DNA of 64,000 nt from Thozetella sp. PMI_491 (GCA_021432635.1 MU270015.1:1717860-1781859); one strand, 5' to 3'; counted from the first letter of the stretch, positions 33,485 to 44,494 are shown. Numbers and translations are program-made. Notes: generated from the sequence alone by a model not told the origin.

Positions 33485-34534
33485 ATGGGCAACGACTATA
33501 ACGATGATGCTGAGAGTCGGCCATTTCTTGACCGAGAGATATTCCCGCCGATGCCGCTTGGTGCCAAAGCCAGGAGAGGGTTGACTCAGCGCGCTCTGTT
33601 GTGGCTTTGGGCAGTTTTAACAGCGGTTCTTATATTCTCAACCGTGAACTTATCTTTCAAGCTGCATGTGCTCTCCAACGGAGGAATCGCATGCGTATCG
33701 CAGCACGGGGGCTTGTCCAGCGAGCTAGGTAAGACAATGTCCCAGAGCAAATGGGCGAAACCATCTCCTGACATTGGCGCAGGAGCAGCCAGAATGGCCA
33801 TAGGTTACCATGATATCGTTTTTACTTCGGGAATAGAGGAAGATGAAAATGGAACCATGTTTCTTAACCTTCCGAAGGATCAGCCCAGATATGTGGGCAC
33901 GCCAGGCCCCGAAGTCGATGCTGCGTGGGCAGATTTGACCAAAGGTAGGACAATTTTCATGCACGACAAGTGTTAGAAATCTACTAAAGAATTATAAACA
34001 GCTACGGAAATCTGGCTGGATGGCGACGAAGCCGTGCCCGTCGCGAACCGTACCATTCACTCAGAGCACGGCTGGCTAGTAAGCCTAGATGTCTATCATT
34101 CGCTGCATTGCGTGGTGAGTTACTCTCTTCGTCTATGGAGAGTTCTGAGGGCTATGTATCTGACAATGCTACCGCCGATCTAGAATCTCGCCAGAAAAGG
34201 CTTGGACTGGGAATACTATTACGGCGACGGGCCGGGCCAGGAGCCTATTACTGCTATTACCAAGGACCACATCTGTAAGTGGAATCGCGCGTGTGTATAT
34301 TTAGCTTCGGGGAGTTTGCTTACTCGCCATCTAGACCATTGTCTTGAGCATCTCCGTCAAGTTTCCATGTGCCATGGGGACCTGACACCGATGCGCTTTC
34401 AGTATACACCGCACTCGGCTATGCCTATCTGGGAAGAGCCGCACACGTGTAGAAGCTGGGATACAATTAGAGAATGGGCTGAAGCGAGAAAAAGGAACCC
34501 AAAGGTGCCGCTCTCTCGCCCCCACCATGGGTAA
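33485..34534 (+). CDS. UstYa-family (DUF3328) protein 1
   Basis: Predicted 287-residue type II membrane protein of the UstYa/DUF3328 family, whose members cyclise or oxidise ribosomal peptides (ustiloxin, asperipin, phomopsin pathways) and also act in some other fungal pathways. Exons are 33485-33944, 34002-34114, 34184-34274 and 34335-34534. One membrane helix lies at about residues 37-58 (LLWLWAVLTAVLIFSTVNL). The two signature HxxHC motifs are both intact: HSLHC (186-190) and HIYHC (220-224, made across the third junction), followed by LEHLRQVSMCHGD and the C-terminal HTCRSWDTIREWAEAR. An upstream GTG-started extension is not real; the Met before GNDYND is used. A further 3' intron after GGTAAGT cannot be excluded. 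Confidence 0.88.
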
Positions 34535-35399
34535 GTAAATGGGGCAGGTATTGGCCGTGTCTAGTCGTAGTGGTTTATGGTATGCCATGGGAAGCATTGA
34601 TCTGGTGACTATTTACATTGGATAGAGGATGTGGAATTCGGTCCTTAACAGGAGCTTTTTTTTAGCGGTCCATAGACGAAATTCAATATCTCCTGCGTAT
34701 CATCTTTTTGTGCCTGGCGCACTTTCTGGTAAAAAATCCCAATGCTAAACACACATCTTTCAACTGAAGATTGACCAGAGTGACCTCTCCCAATAATGCC
34801 CTGAGTGTACAAAGATTTGGATTTCGTTACCGTCAATATCTCTAGCCAGCGAAGTATTTCACAACTAGGTAGACAATCCAGGGCACTTTGACTATGGCTC
34901 CTAAGCTTATGGCTGTTGTCTAAGTAGATGCCTAAACAATCCACGCCATGGCTTATGATACGCTGTCGGCCAAGCCGAGAATTTCCGCCCCCGAACGCAG
35001 TCTTGAGGCTCCTTAGCGCAACGACATGAAACCCCCAAGGAGCCATAGCGGACTAGCAGTGCCACGTGCCATCGATGCAGGAATGCGGGACAAGCTGATT
35101 CTTTCGGGAGGACTGCGCCCGAAGGCAGTCTACCTCGATAAAGATAGAAAAGGATGCAATGCATAACGCTAGCTATACCGATGGCGGTGTTGGGCTATTT
35201 TTGATAGATTTTGTCTCGACAAATTATCTCCCCTCGACGATAGTGCACAATAGCCTGTTCTGCCGGTCTCTCTTCCAGCGAAAACTGCCGAAACGTCAAG
35301 TGGTAAAAGCTGCCAGGCGCCTTTTAGCGGAAACCGGAGTGCAACAATACTTCAACCGTACCTACATCAAACGAGAGAGAATCTTGAATTTCGGAAACC
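34535..35399. other. Intergenic, no supported gene
   Basis: I see nothing recognisable between the first and second HxxHC-protein genes. A search for another secreted precursor with dibasic repeats gave none. Confidence 0.45.
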
Positions 35400-36146
35400 A
35401 TGCCTCCAGATATGACACACGAATATAAACCGTGTGTAAAAATGCAACAGAGAGGATCTCCTGTATACACGCTAACTACTCACAGACTCGCCAACTTCCC
35501 GGATGCCGGTGGAGCATCCGAACCTGGAGATTCATCACAGGGGGAGATTGAGCCTGGGCACCTAAAATTCGCGACGCAATGTCTGGCTGGTATTTCTTAT
35601 CGACCACTCTCTTCCTCGTGGCTTAGGATCTCTTGGAACATGCTTCTTGTGCCGCTCGCCATCTGGGGGTTAATCAATGTCGCGAGCAACATCTCAGCCA
35701 GAAGCCGGCATTCTACCATGGCATCCTGCGACTGTGGAACTTCAGTACAACAAGCCCGCTCCTTAGGTTGCAAGTTCGACCCTCTCGCTTTCGCCTGGCT
35801 ACCTCAACATTGCCGGGATGAAGAATTGACTCATGAGTTTGAACACAACGGCACTGGGCCGGGGGGAAGATGGCTCTATTGGGCTGATAAGAATCTAACG
35901 GACGAGTTGAGCACTGAAGAAATCAGTTTGCTGGCGGATGACCCGTCAGCACGCTTCTTCACAAGCTGGGAATGGCACGCAGAGCACTGCTTCTACTATT
36001 GGAGAAAGCAGTACCGCGCACAATATAGTGGTGTCATAGTCGAGCCCAGGTACAACACGGAGGAACATATTAGCCACTGTAGGGATCTCATTTTAGCCGG
36101 TGGGCGTGCCACTGTCGCTGGAGTTGTTCTGAACAGCAATTTTTAG
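35400..36146 (+). CDS. Diverged UstYa-like membrane protein with two HxxHC motifs
   Basis: A single-exon 248-residue frame. One membrane helix lies at about residues 78-96 (ISWNMLLVPLAIWGLINVA). Beyond it are CDCGTSVQQARSLGCKFDP, FAWLPQHCRDEEL, GRWLYWADKNLTDEL and LLADDPSARFFTSWEWH. Two HxxHC motifs are present, HAEHC (193-197) and HISHC (223-227), spaced about as in UstYa proteins although the surrounding sequence differs from classical DUF3328. The pattern CDCG...ARSLGC...CxDxEL recurs in a family of uncharacterised fungal proteins. The HxxHC pair and its location between UstYa genes suggest related oxidative chemistry, but this is inference. N-glycosylation sites suggest a lumenal C-terminal domain. 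Confidence 0.75.
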   Translation: MPPDMTHEYKPCVKMQQRGSPVYTLTTHRLANFPDAGGASEPGDSSQGEIEPGHLKFATQCLAGISYRPLSSSWLRISWNMLLVPLAIWGLINVASNISARSRHSTMASCDCGTSVQQARSLGCKFDPLAFAWLPQHCRDEELTHEFEHNGTGPGGRWLYWADKNLTDELSTEEISLLADDPSARFFTSWEWHAEHCFYYWRKQYRAQYSGVIVEPRYNTEEHISHCRDLILAGGRATVAGVVLNSNF

Positions 36147-36399
36147 TTAGATTAGAATTTGGCGAGCGATAATAAAGTTGCCCACTCATTTTTCTGCTTC
36201 TTCGTCTCTCGATTACATCCTTGTCCAAAGGCATAGTAGTGCACAAAAGTTCGAGACCTTCAGCTCGTCATCACTCTCCAGCACTAGGGTCATTGTCTTG
36301 CCCCAACATGGAGACCGACTGCGACTTGATAGTATACCTTACATACAATCGGATGTTCTAGAATGTCAATCGGCTTGTTGCCCCATTTGAAACCCTACC

Positions 36400-37200
36400 C
36401 TAGTTTTCCTTATTGAGCATGTAGTTTTCCCAAGTTCGTGTCCATGCCATCAGATCTTCCCATTTCCTGCATTGGTGAACTGACCCGAAACCTTCCACAC
36501 CACCAGTGTCTTCCTTCGCTATCTCCACGGTCAAATCCGGCAGACACATCAACTGCAGCCGAATCAATTCAATGCAGTGATTTACATGCACAGGATCTGG
36601 GATGACATGGTGTTCCCCAGTAGCTCCCCTCTTCTTGCCCCCGTGTATCGTCGTCTCATTCTTCCCCAAGTGCTCGTCGTACAACATCCACCACTGATGC
36701 CAAATGCCCTCCTATATGCGGGTTAAGCGAGAGTCAACATCGAACGAGTGTGAAAGGACGTACCAAGCAATGAAGTTGATGAAATACTGAAATCACAGAT
36801 TTCTTTGGCGCAAGTGTAGGATGCATGAAAAACCCTCCTTCGTCGGGAAAGATGCTCTTCCAAGCCTGCTCTCTTGCAGGCGTCGGCCTACCGATAAATT
36901 CTGGCTCTGCAAGGAACGGTTGGAGAACACTCTTTTCTGGGCCTTGTTAGCTCCGGAGCTACTGACACTAGCTTAGGGACAAGGCAAGTTTGGCAACAGA
37001 CGACGGATTGAGTAGCCAAGACTATCAAGATTCGAGCTTTTGCCCGCCGCATATGCTGCATGGAGGGAGGCAGTGAATATCATCGTCGATAACAGACAAA
37101 ATACGAGGATCCTGCACCATGTTGAGCGCAGAGACGAATTTGTCGTTCCGCCTAGGAGCTCGTAACGAGCCTCCGATTTGGTAAAGATTCGTCGCATCAT
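36400..37200 (-). CDS. UstYa-family (DUF3328) protein 2
   Basis: Predicted UstYa-family membrane protein of about 227 residues on the opposite strand. The best model joins 37200-37002, 36936-36764 and 36711-36400. The N-terminus MMRRIFTKSEARYELLGG leads into a membrane helix (ILVFCLLSTMIFTASLHAAYA, about 31-51). The middle exon holds KSVLQPFLAEPEFIGRPT and SVISVFHQLHCL with HQLHC (about 119-123). The last exon has EGIWHQWWMLYDEHLG, HVNHC (about 166-170) followed by IELIRLQLMCLPDLT, and WEDLMAWTRTW. The second intron (36712-36763) is canonical. The first donor is ambiguous: two closely spaced GTC donors and one about 14 bp downstream give slightly different joins. Both signature motifs are intact, so family assignment is secure. 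Confidence 0.85.
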
Positions 37201-38092
37201 TGGTATGTCTCCGACAGAGCTCTGTTTGATGCTTGGTACTTCGATAAAGCACCACCTAGGATCGAACCGACTCGAGTGGGATGTAGGAAGGCACTGGGAG
37301 GCTTTGGAAATCGCGGCGCTGGAAATGCTGGCGTGCAATCTCATGCTCAAGGGGCCGTCCGACAAGTGGTTGTGGAACAGGCCATAGGCGTGGGCTTGGG
37401 TCAAGCTGGACAGATCCTCTCCTCAACCACCACCAGTACCGGGGTCTATGCGCTGCAATGGTCGCCTCTATGGCCCATGAATAATCACAGCCTCAGGTGG
37501 TCCAGGTGGCGCATAATCTTACATGTAAACCAAGCTGTGCCAGTAAGCCACGGATCCCTTATCCGGCCGCTTGCAATCCGATCGTATCCTACCGGCCCGA
37601 ACTCTATCATTGTAGGTGAGCCCATGATGTTTTTCTCCCTATATAAATACTCTGGTAGGCATTGCTGTTTCATATCATGCAGATCACTTTCGCGCCTCCT
37701 CGGCCAGGCTGATTCCCCGCCCCCACAGTCTCAGGGGGTTGCCCTCTATACTCCCGCCTCACACCGGCAGTAGCCTCAGCGCTTAGGGCCTAACTGTGCC
37801 TTTGTCTATTATTGCATATAGCTACCGTAGATGATGTCTACAATCCTGCAACATATGCCACTAGGTCAAGCGTCTTTGAGGAGTTGTCGATTTTTTGACC
37901 GAGTAGCATCCTCCCACCACGCGGCGTGTTCATCATCCGCCTCTTCCCTCTTCCCTCTTCCCTCAGTTTTTTTCACTTTTGGTTCTTTAGCTAACCCTGA
38001 AGCGCGAATATTCTCGCCCGCACTATCTATCTCCATCTTTCTGCTGCTGTCATTGCCGAAATTAAGTCGCCGAGGCAAAGAACCCCGTGGCT
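37201..38092. promoter_or_regulatory. Divergent promoter between two UstYa genes
   Basis: An 892-bp region between head-to-head UstYa-family genes. A pyrimidine-rich run (TTCCCTC repeated, about 37936-37968) lies about 130 bp before the start at 38093, as is common at fungal transcription starts. No coding support. Confidence 0.45.
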
Positions 38093-39106
38093 ATGCAGTC
38101 GTATAGCGACAAGGACAGTTCCTCCTCTCGGACCAGCGATGAACCAAAGGTAGACGAGGCAGCTGGGCTCCTGCTTGAAGAATCGGAAGTCATATGGGAG
38201 ACGAAGCCCGGTGCTCGGTGGGGTAGGTATAAACAAGTCGCACACATTTCTGCGCTTTACTGCATCATTGCCATTTTCGTCATTGCGAATCTGATGCACT
38301 GGGGAGGCCGGAATAACCAATGGCAGGACCCCTCAATTGGTCTTTGGTGTAAGCAAACCTCACTCGATAACCGAAAGTCATTCCCCGTGTTTGATGCTAA
38401 TAAGATTACACGGACAGCACCTGCGCAAGACGAAGTGAAATACAAGGTCGTGGAATTTGGTAAATACTTTGATCCTCAAAGTCCGTATACCGCTACGCCC
38501 ACTCCAGAGATCGACGCCATGTGGGAAGAGCTGTACAATTGTATGAAAAGACAACCTTCATCCACACACACGCACCAGTGCTGACACCATGCAGTCGGAA
38601 TTACTGGCATTAGCCCAGAAGAGGCATCGCAACTCTATGAGCCGACAGTACATCTACCTCACGACAATCGTACATATGTCGTCAGTCTCGGCGTTTTCCA
38701 CCAGCTCCATTGCGTAAACCACTTGCGGAGAGCTCTTTATCCTGACGAATATCCCGGGCTGTGGGAATATAATGAGGATGGCACAGTTAACCACAACACG
38801 ATTCTATCTCTGCACTGGAGTAAGTATGAGCGAACTTGCCCTTCGCTTTATTTGACTACGTGTAGTTTCTAACGGAATGGCTAAGATCACTGCATTGATA
38901 TCCTACGCCAGACGCTCATGTGCCACGCTGACATTACCCCTATGCCATACTATTATCGGGAGTGGGATGATAACGTCTACTCCGTCCTCGCCTCGTCACA
39001 GAACTGTCGCGATTACGAGAGCATTCGAACATGGGCAGCAGAACGGCAGATACATCACTGGCGATGGAATGAGACAAATCCTCAACATTTGACCAATGAG
39101 GTGTAG
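38093..39106 (+). CDS. UstYa-family (DUF3328) protein 3
   Basis: Predicted 297-residue UstYa-family protein. Exons are 38093-38540, 38595-38819 and 38886-39106, with canonical donors. The cytosolic N-terminus is acidic and Ser-rich; one membrane helix lies at about 48-68 (VAHISALYCIIAIFVIANLM). Signature motifs: HQLHC (185-189) followed by VNHLRRALYP, and HWNHC (223-227) assembled across the second junction, followed by IDILRQTLMCHADITPMPYY and the C-terminal NCRDYESIRTWAAER. The ATG at 38093 is used; the frame is open a few codons further but without ATG. Together with the other HxxHC proteins it forms a local family expansion, though the paralogues are clearly diverged from one another. Confidence 0.9.
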
Positions 39107-39904
39107 CTGCGGTGGAAATTTTGGGGGACTGTTGCAAAGTTATACCTAAACAAGATGTATTCGAATTAGTAGAACTTGAGTCAATCCGGTTGATGTAGAC
39201 ACAATCAAACCGAGCACATGTAGTAGACAACAGGGCTCCCGTGCTTCCAAGTTCCTTTGAGAACCCATGCACTCATTTTAGATGTGATGTTAGCAACATG
39301 TCGCTCACATTAGCTAGTGCAAGACCCAAGCAGCTTCCCAGGTAACTTAAACCCAATTCTGGCTGCTCCATAGCTCACGATTCTTCCCCCTCTCGGCATC
39401 TCTTCCCTACTTGTTGTATACTTGTAACACGCATCTTCCAATTGATAAATATCCTCGGAACCTCCCAAGCCTCATCTGTATAGAGCCCACCGAACAGTAC
39501 GGAATACTTCAACAGGCTCGTCTTCAGATCCGTATAGCCATTCACTGCGTTCATCTCTGCTAGTACCCCTTTTCGATGATCTCCTGGTTAAGCTTACGAG
39601 GCTCTTTTTCCTTGCGCTGAAAGCATTGTTGACGTCAGAATGGTACTGGCTCCTTCATCATTGATATCTTTACTTAGGCATCTATCTCATTCAGTGACTT
39701 GCCTGTTGGCTGTCTCTTATGCAGGGGGGCCTCGCTTGTCTTCGTCGGCTCGTAAAAGATGACTTTACCGACTCATGCCGTAAATTCCTCTTTTTCTGTC
39801 CTTTGAGCTTGGATGCATCTTCCTTTCGCTTGGTCTGGACCTGAATTTACTAGGCTTTTCTATTCGCGGGCATAGCATACCAAAAGTCTATCCACATCGC
39901 TGCA
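39107..39904. other. Intergenic between convergent genes
   Basis: No gene or repeat recognised. Confidence 0.45.
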
Positions 39905-40651
39905 CTACGCATTGTTAATCTCGATCCCACGCCGCCATACAGTAACCGCCGTCAGAATGGCCATGACCTCCCACCTCGGACCATATTCTGCTATCCTTCC
40001 CCTTCCCCGGAACGCAAATCTGAAGTGTTTTGTCCAACTATTACTATTTTGCGTCCATACGGCCAACGTTTCTGATTCACTGCCCAACTCTATCAACCTC
40101 CATCCCTGAGGCTCCCCGCCGAGCCTCTGCACCTCGGCTGAGCCGCTCTCTTGCCACTCAAATTCCTTTCGCGTGCCCCCGCTAGCCCCTGTTTCGACAG
40201 CGTACCTGAAATTGAAAAATGCATGCCAAAAAGTGCTGCCCTTGTCGATGCGCGTCATCAACTCAACTGCTTGCAGGCCGGAGATGGTGCTGGTGATGGC
40301 GAACTCGTCCCAGGGCTCCTTGTGACTTGGTGACACGTTAGTTGCGCTAGCTATGGCGGGCTCTCGGGGCGTCAACCCGTCATGCAAAGTGACAATAGGC
40401 TTGGATTTGTTGTATCGACTGTTGTCGTTGAATGTGAGGGCGAATTGCCGGTCTACTTGGTGCGGTCCTATGAAGTAGACTTCTCCGGATGTGGCGCTTT
40501 CGCTGTAGATGTTGAAGTCGAGAGGCATTAAGCGTGGAATGGATATGGTAGCTATTCCGCTCGGCCGAAGAAAGTTCGCGGTTCCCATTTCCCCAGGCCC
40601 GCCGCGTTGCGCAACCGCCTCATCGTACGAGGGGGGCGGCGTGCCTCCCAT
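39905..40651 (-). CDS. Hypothetical protein with PPxY motif
   Basis: A single-exon 248-residue frame from a Met in good context (CCATGG on the complementary strand). Residues 5-9 read PPPSYDEAV, a PPxY motif that in fungi binds WW domains of Rsp5/NEDD4-type ubiquitin ligases. The rest is rich in beta-type sequence (FNIYSESATSGEVYFIG, RQFALTFNDNSRYNKSKPIVTLHDG, EFEWQESGSAE, AVWTQNSNSWTKHFRFAFRG) and ends with a hydrophobic stretch (WEVMAILTAVTVWRRG). The beta pattern reminds me of LURP-one/tubby-like or arrestin-like folds, but no diagnostic motif proves it. No signal peptide. Function unknown. Confidence 0.6.
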   Translation of the reverse strand: MGGTPPPSYDEAVAQRGGPGEMGTANFLRPSGIATISIPRLMPLDFNIYSESATSGEVYFIGPHQVDRQFALTFNDNSRYNKSKPIVTLHDGLTPREPAIASATNVSPSHKEPWDEFAITSTISGLQAVELMTRIDKGSTFWHAFFNFRYAVETGASGGTRKEFEWQESGSAEVQRLGGEPQGWRLIELGSESETLAVWTQNSNSWTKHFRFAFRGRGRIAEYGPRWEVMAILTAVTVWRRGIEINNA

Positions 40652-41578
40652 GGCTCTATGTGCTGCCAATCTGGCTGGTACAAATTTAAGAACACAATTA
40701 GGCAAATGCAGGTATTTATTCGGGAGATGCGAAGTATGAGACGCATTCCAGAAGGCGGATCTAAGCGCCGTTGTGACGCTATCTCTCGAGTGTTTATCGC
40801 AAGTTTTATGGTTCCCGGCAGGAAGCCAAGTCTAATATTAGCAACGATATACGAGAGGTTTGGCACGGCTCCTAGGGTGATTCGAACCTGCTTCGGTATG
40901 CTTTTAGGGCACTCGCCACTAGCACAGTAGACAATGTGGCGCAGTGCGCAAGGGGATACACCCAATCAGTGAAGGCAATTCAATCCACGTGCACAACTCG
41001 TATGGGGGCTATAGTGGCTGATACCGAAATCACCAACCCACCGTGCCACCTTACCTAAGTAGGGCTCAGTCTTGCGAAATGAAGCGAGAATGGCGACATC
41101 AACTACGAGTATGCGGCCGGACGGGTGTAAAGATGTGAAATAAGGTAGCCGTATTCTTTATAGCGCGATAGCATAATCCTTGCAGCGCCCAACGCGTCGC
41201 CGACAACACAATCACAACTCTGTTGTGGATCCGAAACATGCTAATCATAACTATCCTTTCCCACTAGAAGGTTCGGATTAGAGATACCACCTACCTCCTC
41301 ATACGTGACCTTTATCTAGATTTAAGAGGCTATGCCAGCTAAGGAAGGCAGGCTTTTGTGCAGTAGACCCTGAGCAGTACCAGTATATATAGTAATAAAC
41401 TAGCAAATCTGTTAGCGCCCGTATCAAAACAGACGTAGCCCTCGGCGCTGCTGAAGCTAAGGACACTTACTATTGCCCGACCTGGGACTAGGCAGAATAA
41501 GCTCTGTGACTGCAAAGAATACAGGCAGCGAGCCTATTTTTGGGAGAAGCATCCCCGCGATTGAGAATATTTAGGGCA
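40652..41578. other. Intergenic, no supported gene
   Basis: A tRNA-like B-box was examined near 40.87 kb and rejected. Nothing else recognised. Confidence 0.45.
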
Positions 41579-42112
41579 TTAAGACGGCGGTTGAGATCGA
41601 TGTGTAGTGACTTTCAGCCTAGCCTGGAGTACTACGGGCCGAGGCCTGCAAGGAGCTTCGTCTTTAGCGCAGAGTCGAGGGTATGTCGAGCCCATAGCGC
41701 GGTACTGATAGTACGGATAGCTAACATTCCTGTCGTCGCCGTTCGGAAATACAGGCGCTATAATCTGCACGGTACTGCGGCTGATATGGGAATCTGTCAC
41801 TTTCTCGAGCGCTGAGCGGGCTTGGCTCATGTATGTGTTTGCATCTCTTTGTAGGCCATGTATCGCGATGGCAACCCGTTGAACTTTTGAAGTTACAAGG
41901 CGGGCCCCGTTGCTCTGCGTCGACAAGCAGTTTGTCAATGTTAACTGGCTTGCTTTGTTGGCTGGATCCTTGATCTTCCAGTTTACAATCTCTGAGCCGG
42001 GCTGATACGTGAGGCTATTTGGAATAGTGTCGCCCGCAAATTGCTGAGCAGCCACATGTTAGCCAAATGCAGCAGCAGTGATAGCAATCGTGGGCCAGAT
42101 GGAAATAAACAT
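41579..42112 (-). pseudogene. Broken secreted alpha/beta-hydrolase-like gene
   Basis: Read leftwards from 42112, a signal-peptide-like sequence (MFISIWPTIAITAAAFG) is followed directly by a TAA stop (42061-42059) and then, in the same frame, by a hydrolase-like segment. That segment has VAIAIHGLQRDANTYM (oxyanion His-Gly region) and STVQIIAPVFPNGDD, as in secreted fungal alpha/beta hydrolases of about 300-400 residues. Similarity stops after about residue 120 of this part; no nucleophile Ser elbow or catalytic His follows before the stop at 41579. No GT donor lies between the signal peptide and the stop that could splice it out. I therefore call it a decayed, 3'-truncated gene. A start after the stop would leave an even less complete protein. 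Confidence 0.65.
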
Positions 42113-43442
42113 ATTTGCGCCTTTCAGTGTTTCAGTAAAGATCGTGTCGGCGGAGGAGGCCACCGTCCAGTGGATGACTGCTGACACTCAATCGGCGGAG
42201 GCGGCCGTCGGATCAGAGAATTGGTTGAGGACAGGATATTATGAAGCTATCTGCAGCAGCACATGTTACTATTATATCGGACACTTTCAGAAATCTAAGA
42301 TATGAGATGCTGTTGGTCTTGCAATAGCGTGCGGTGGCGTGGCTAAGGCTGCGCCATGTCGACGGCCAAGAAGATAGCGCTCCGTAGGCTGCCTACGCGT
42401 ACCCCTCATAGAATGTTTCGTGTTGCAGATTTCTTGGTACCACCACTTCCATATTTCCCTTCGAAGAAATCTGCCGAATTTCGACAGAGATTGAAAGCAT
42501 GGTCTACATTGTCGACCGCCAAAGATAACGACCAGGGGAACGAGAAATGGCAGCTCAGACCTTGATGTACCGTAGTCGAGGGAAACATAGCGCCAGGCAA
42601 AGCATCCGGAAATTCTGAGCACATTTTCTTGCTTATATATACTAGATTTTCCGAGAAGCCATACGAGGCGCGTATGCCAAATGGTCGGTAGAGGGCGTGC
42701 GATTATACCCGGCCTAGCTACGAGCCGCGCAGCGGATCGGGCAGTTTGAGAGCGCCGCGCGGCCGAAGCATCCCCGTTTGCTGAATCTTTTCAATATCCT
42801 CTCTTTAAAAGGGTCCAGCACGAGCTGTGAGGCGAGCTAGAGGTAGTGGTTGACGTGTGCACCAGGACTAATGTCTCGACTTCGTGGGGCTTTCCTGGCA
42901 CCATTGGCGTGTTAGCGCAAAAGTTGGCTGTTCAGGTCCGTATTGGACGCCTTCGCGGTGGAGACTAAACGTGCTAGTAGCCTTGGTTTGCGGCTTACTT
43001 TCCTGCATCGACTTTCGAACTTCGGCCGAAGAGTTTCTGCACACTCTAAATGTTCACTGGCTCCCCTCTCTAGAAACCTCCCGGCCAGATGACTCCAACT
43101 ACTCTAGACGCCTTCACGGTTCCAAATAGAGGTAGAGAAGTCAATAATAGCTTAATTACCCCCTGTTTCTCGGGGGATTAACCTAAGGCCAAGCACTAGA
43201 GGACATCATATCATACCGGTCCGCAATAGGCAAAAGTAGGTCATACCTGTAGTAATTAACAACAATATTTCTAAAGACTACGGATATATACATAGAATTT
43301 AGAACATTTAAACATGTCCTAGTATATCTACTTGGGTAATTACTACCTGTATAGAATAGACTGCCTGTCCGTGCATGTTCGACTTATCCTGCTCTCCTTT
43401 CCTTCCATAAAATACTGGGATACAAGATGGCAGAGACAAGCT
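42113..43442. other. Gene-free region of 1.3 kb
   Basis: The last part (43.1-43.4 kb) is AT-rich. No supported coding sequence, RNA gene or repeat. Confidence 0.45.
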
Positions 43443-44494
43443 TCAGTTAACCCGGAGGGCAACGATCTCATCAAGGTCGTCCTCCCAGGATATCACCTCG
43501 ATATCCGATGACTTGATTGATACGTCGGGCATGTCATAGCTCCTCGCCCTCTTACTCGAGTCATACATCCAGACTGGGGGTGAGTTGTCTAGCTTGACGT
43601 TGCATGTGCCTCCAGGAATGATGGTATCGCCGAGAAAAGCTTGATAGGTGGCGTACCCATGGAAGATTTGAGACCAGTTGGGCTGAATAGGGCCAATTCC
43701 TCCCGGGACAAGCTTGTCATAAACACCTAATGAGGAATTACGTTAAAACTCTGCTGAGACCAAATTCCTGTCAGATGGGAGGGCATGTACCAATAACGCC
43801 TGTAGCTGCGTAATTCTCGATCCACGAAGTGGCTGCATATGGAGTTACGACGACGGCATCGGCGTTAATATTGTCACGCCAAATTCCCGTTTCTGAAAAT
43901 CGGCTATGCCCCTCTAAGAACTGGTTGAGAGCCCTCTTGTCGAGGTTGTGGGAGATTTCGTGAGACAGGACCGTGATGTTAACATTAAAACCGCGAACCA
44001 CAATGTTGGCCGAGTCGGTAGCAGCAATGGTGCCATCATTGAGCCAAGGCACGGCCGTGAGGTGGGCAACATATTGGCGCATGTGGACAGGCATTCGACC
44101 AAATATCTAGGAGGACACATTAGGACACCTGGCTTTAGTTGGAAGAGTTTCTATTGCCGGGACTTACATCTATCATGTCAATCACGGAAGCAGGCGCTCC
44201 TTTATGGCGGCACATGATCCAAGGCTCAGAGCAGTCCGTATAAAAGACATTGAAGATTTCGTAGTCCCAAGGGTTCAGACCATTCTGCAGGGCGAAATCC
44301 TTGCAAGTCTTTGGAATCCATCCCTCTCCCCAGAACTCCCAGCGACTCTGAGTCGGGTACATGTTCTGGCGCATGATAGGCTCCATGATGGATTCATTGA
44401 ATGCGGGCTGAATGGATGGCTTGTTGATCTCATTGGCGGCGAGAGCTGTGGCCGCCAAGAGGAACATGGCGACGCCGGAGGCTAGAGAACGCAT
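43443..44494 (-). CDS. Secreted HExxH metallopeptidase-like protein
   Basis: Predicted 308-residue secreted protein. Exons are 44494-44168, 44106-43791 and 43726-43443; both introns keep frame. MRSLASGVAMFLLAATALAA is a signal peptide. The centre has SHEISHNLD (His158-Glu159-x-x-His162), the zinc-ligand/catalytic motif of zincins, preceded by WLNDGTIAATDSANIVVRG. The N-terminal third has WEFWGEGWIPKTCKDFA and VFYTDCSEPWIMCRH with paired Cys; the C-terminus holds IQPNWSQIFHGYATYQAFLG and GGTCNVKLDNSPPVW. I recognise the layout as a conserved family of secreted fungal (conidiation-specific-protein-like) proteins but cannot name a peptidase family with certainty. It lies 4 kb past the last UstYa gene and could act in peptide maturation only by speculation. 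Confidence 0.72.

Noticed and set aside
37276-37773. 165-codon plus-strand frame opposite the UstYa protein 2 start
   Set aside because: Runs antisense to the UstYa first exon, has no domain, and lacks a credible initiation context.
40855-40945. tRNA-like gene on the minus strand (B-box-like GGTTCGAATCA)
   Set aside because: The five bases on either side of TTCGAAT do not pair as a T-stem, and no matching acceptor stem or D-arm fits.
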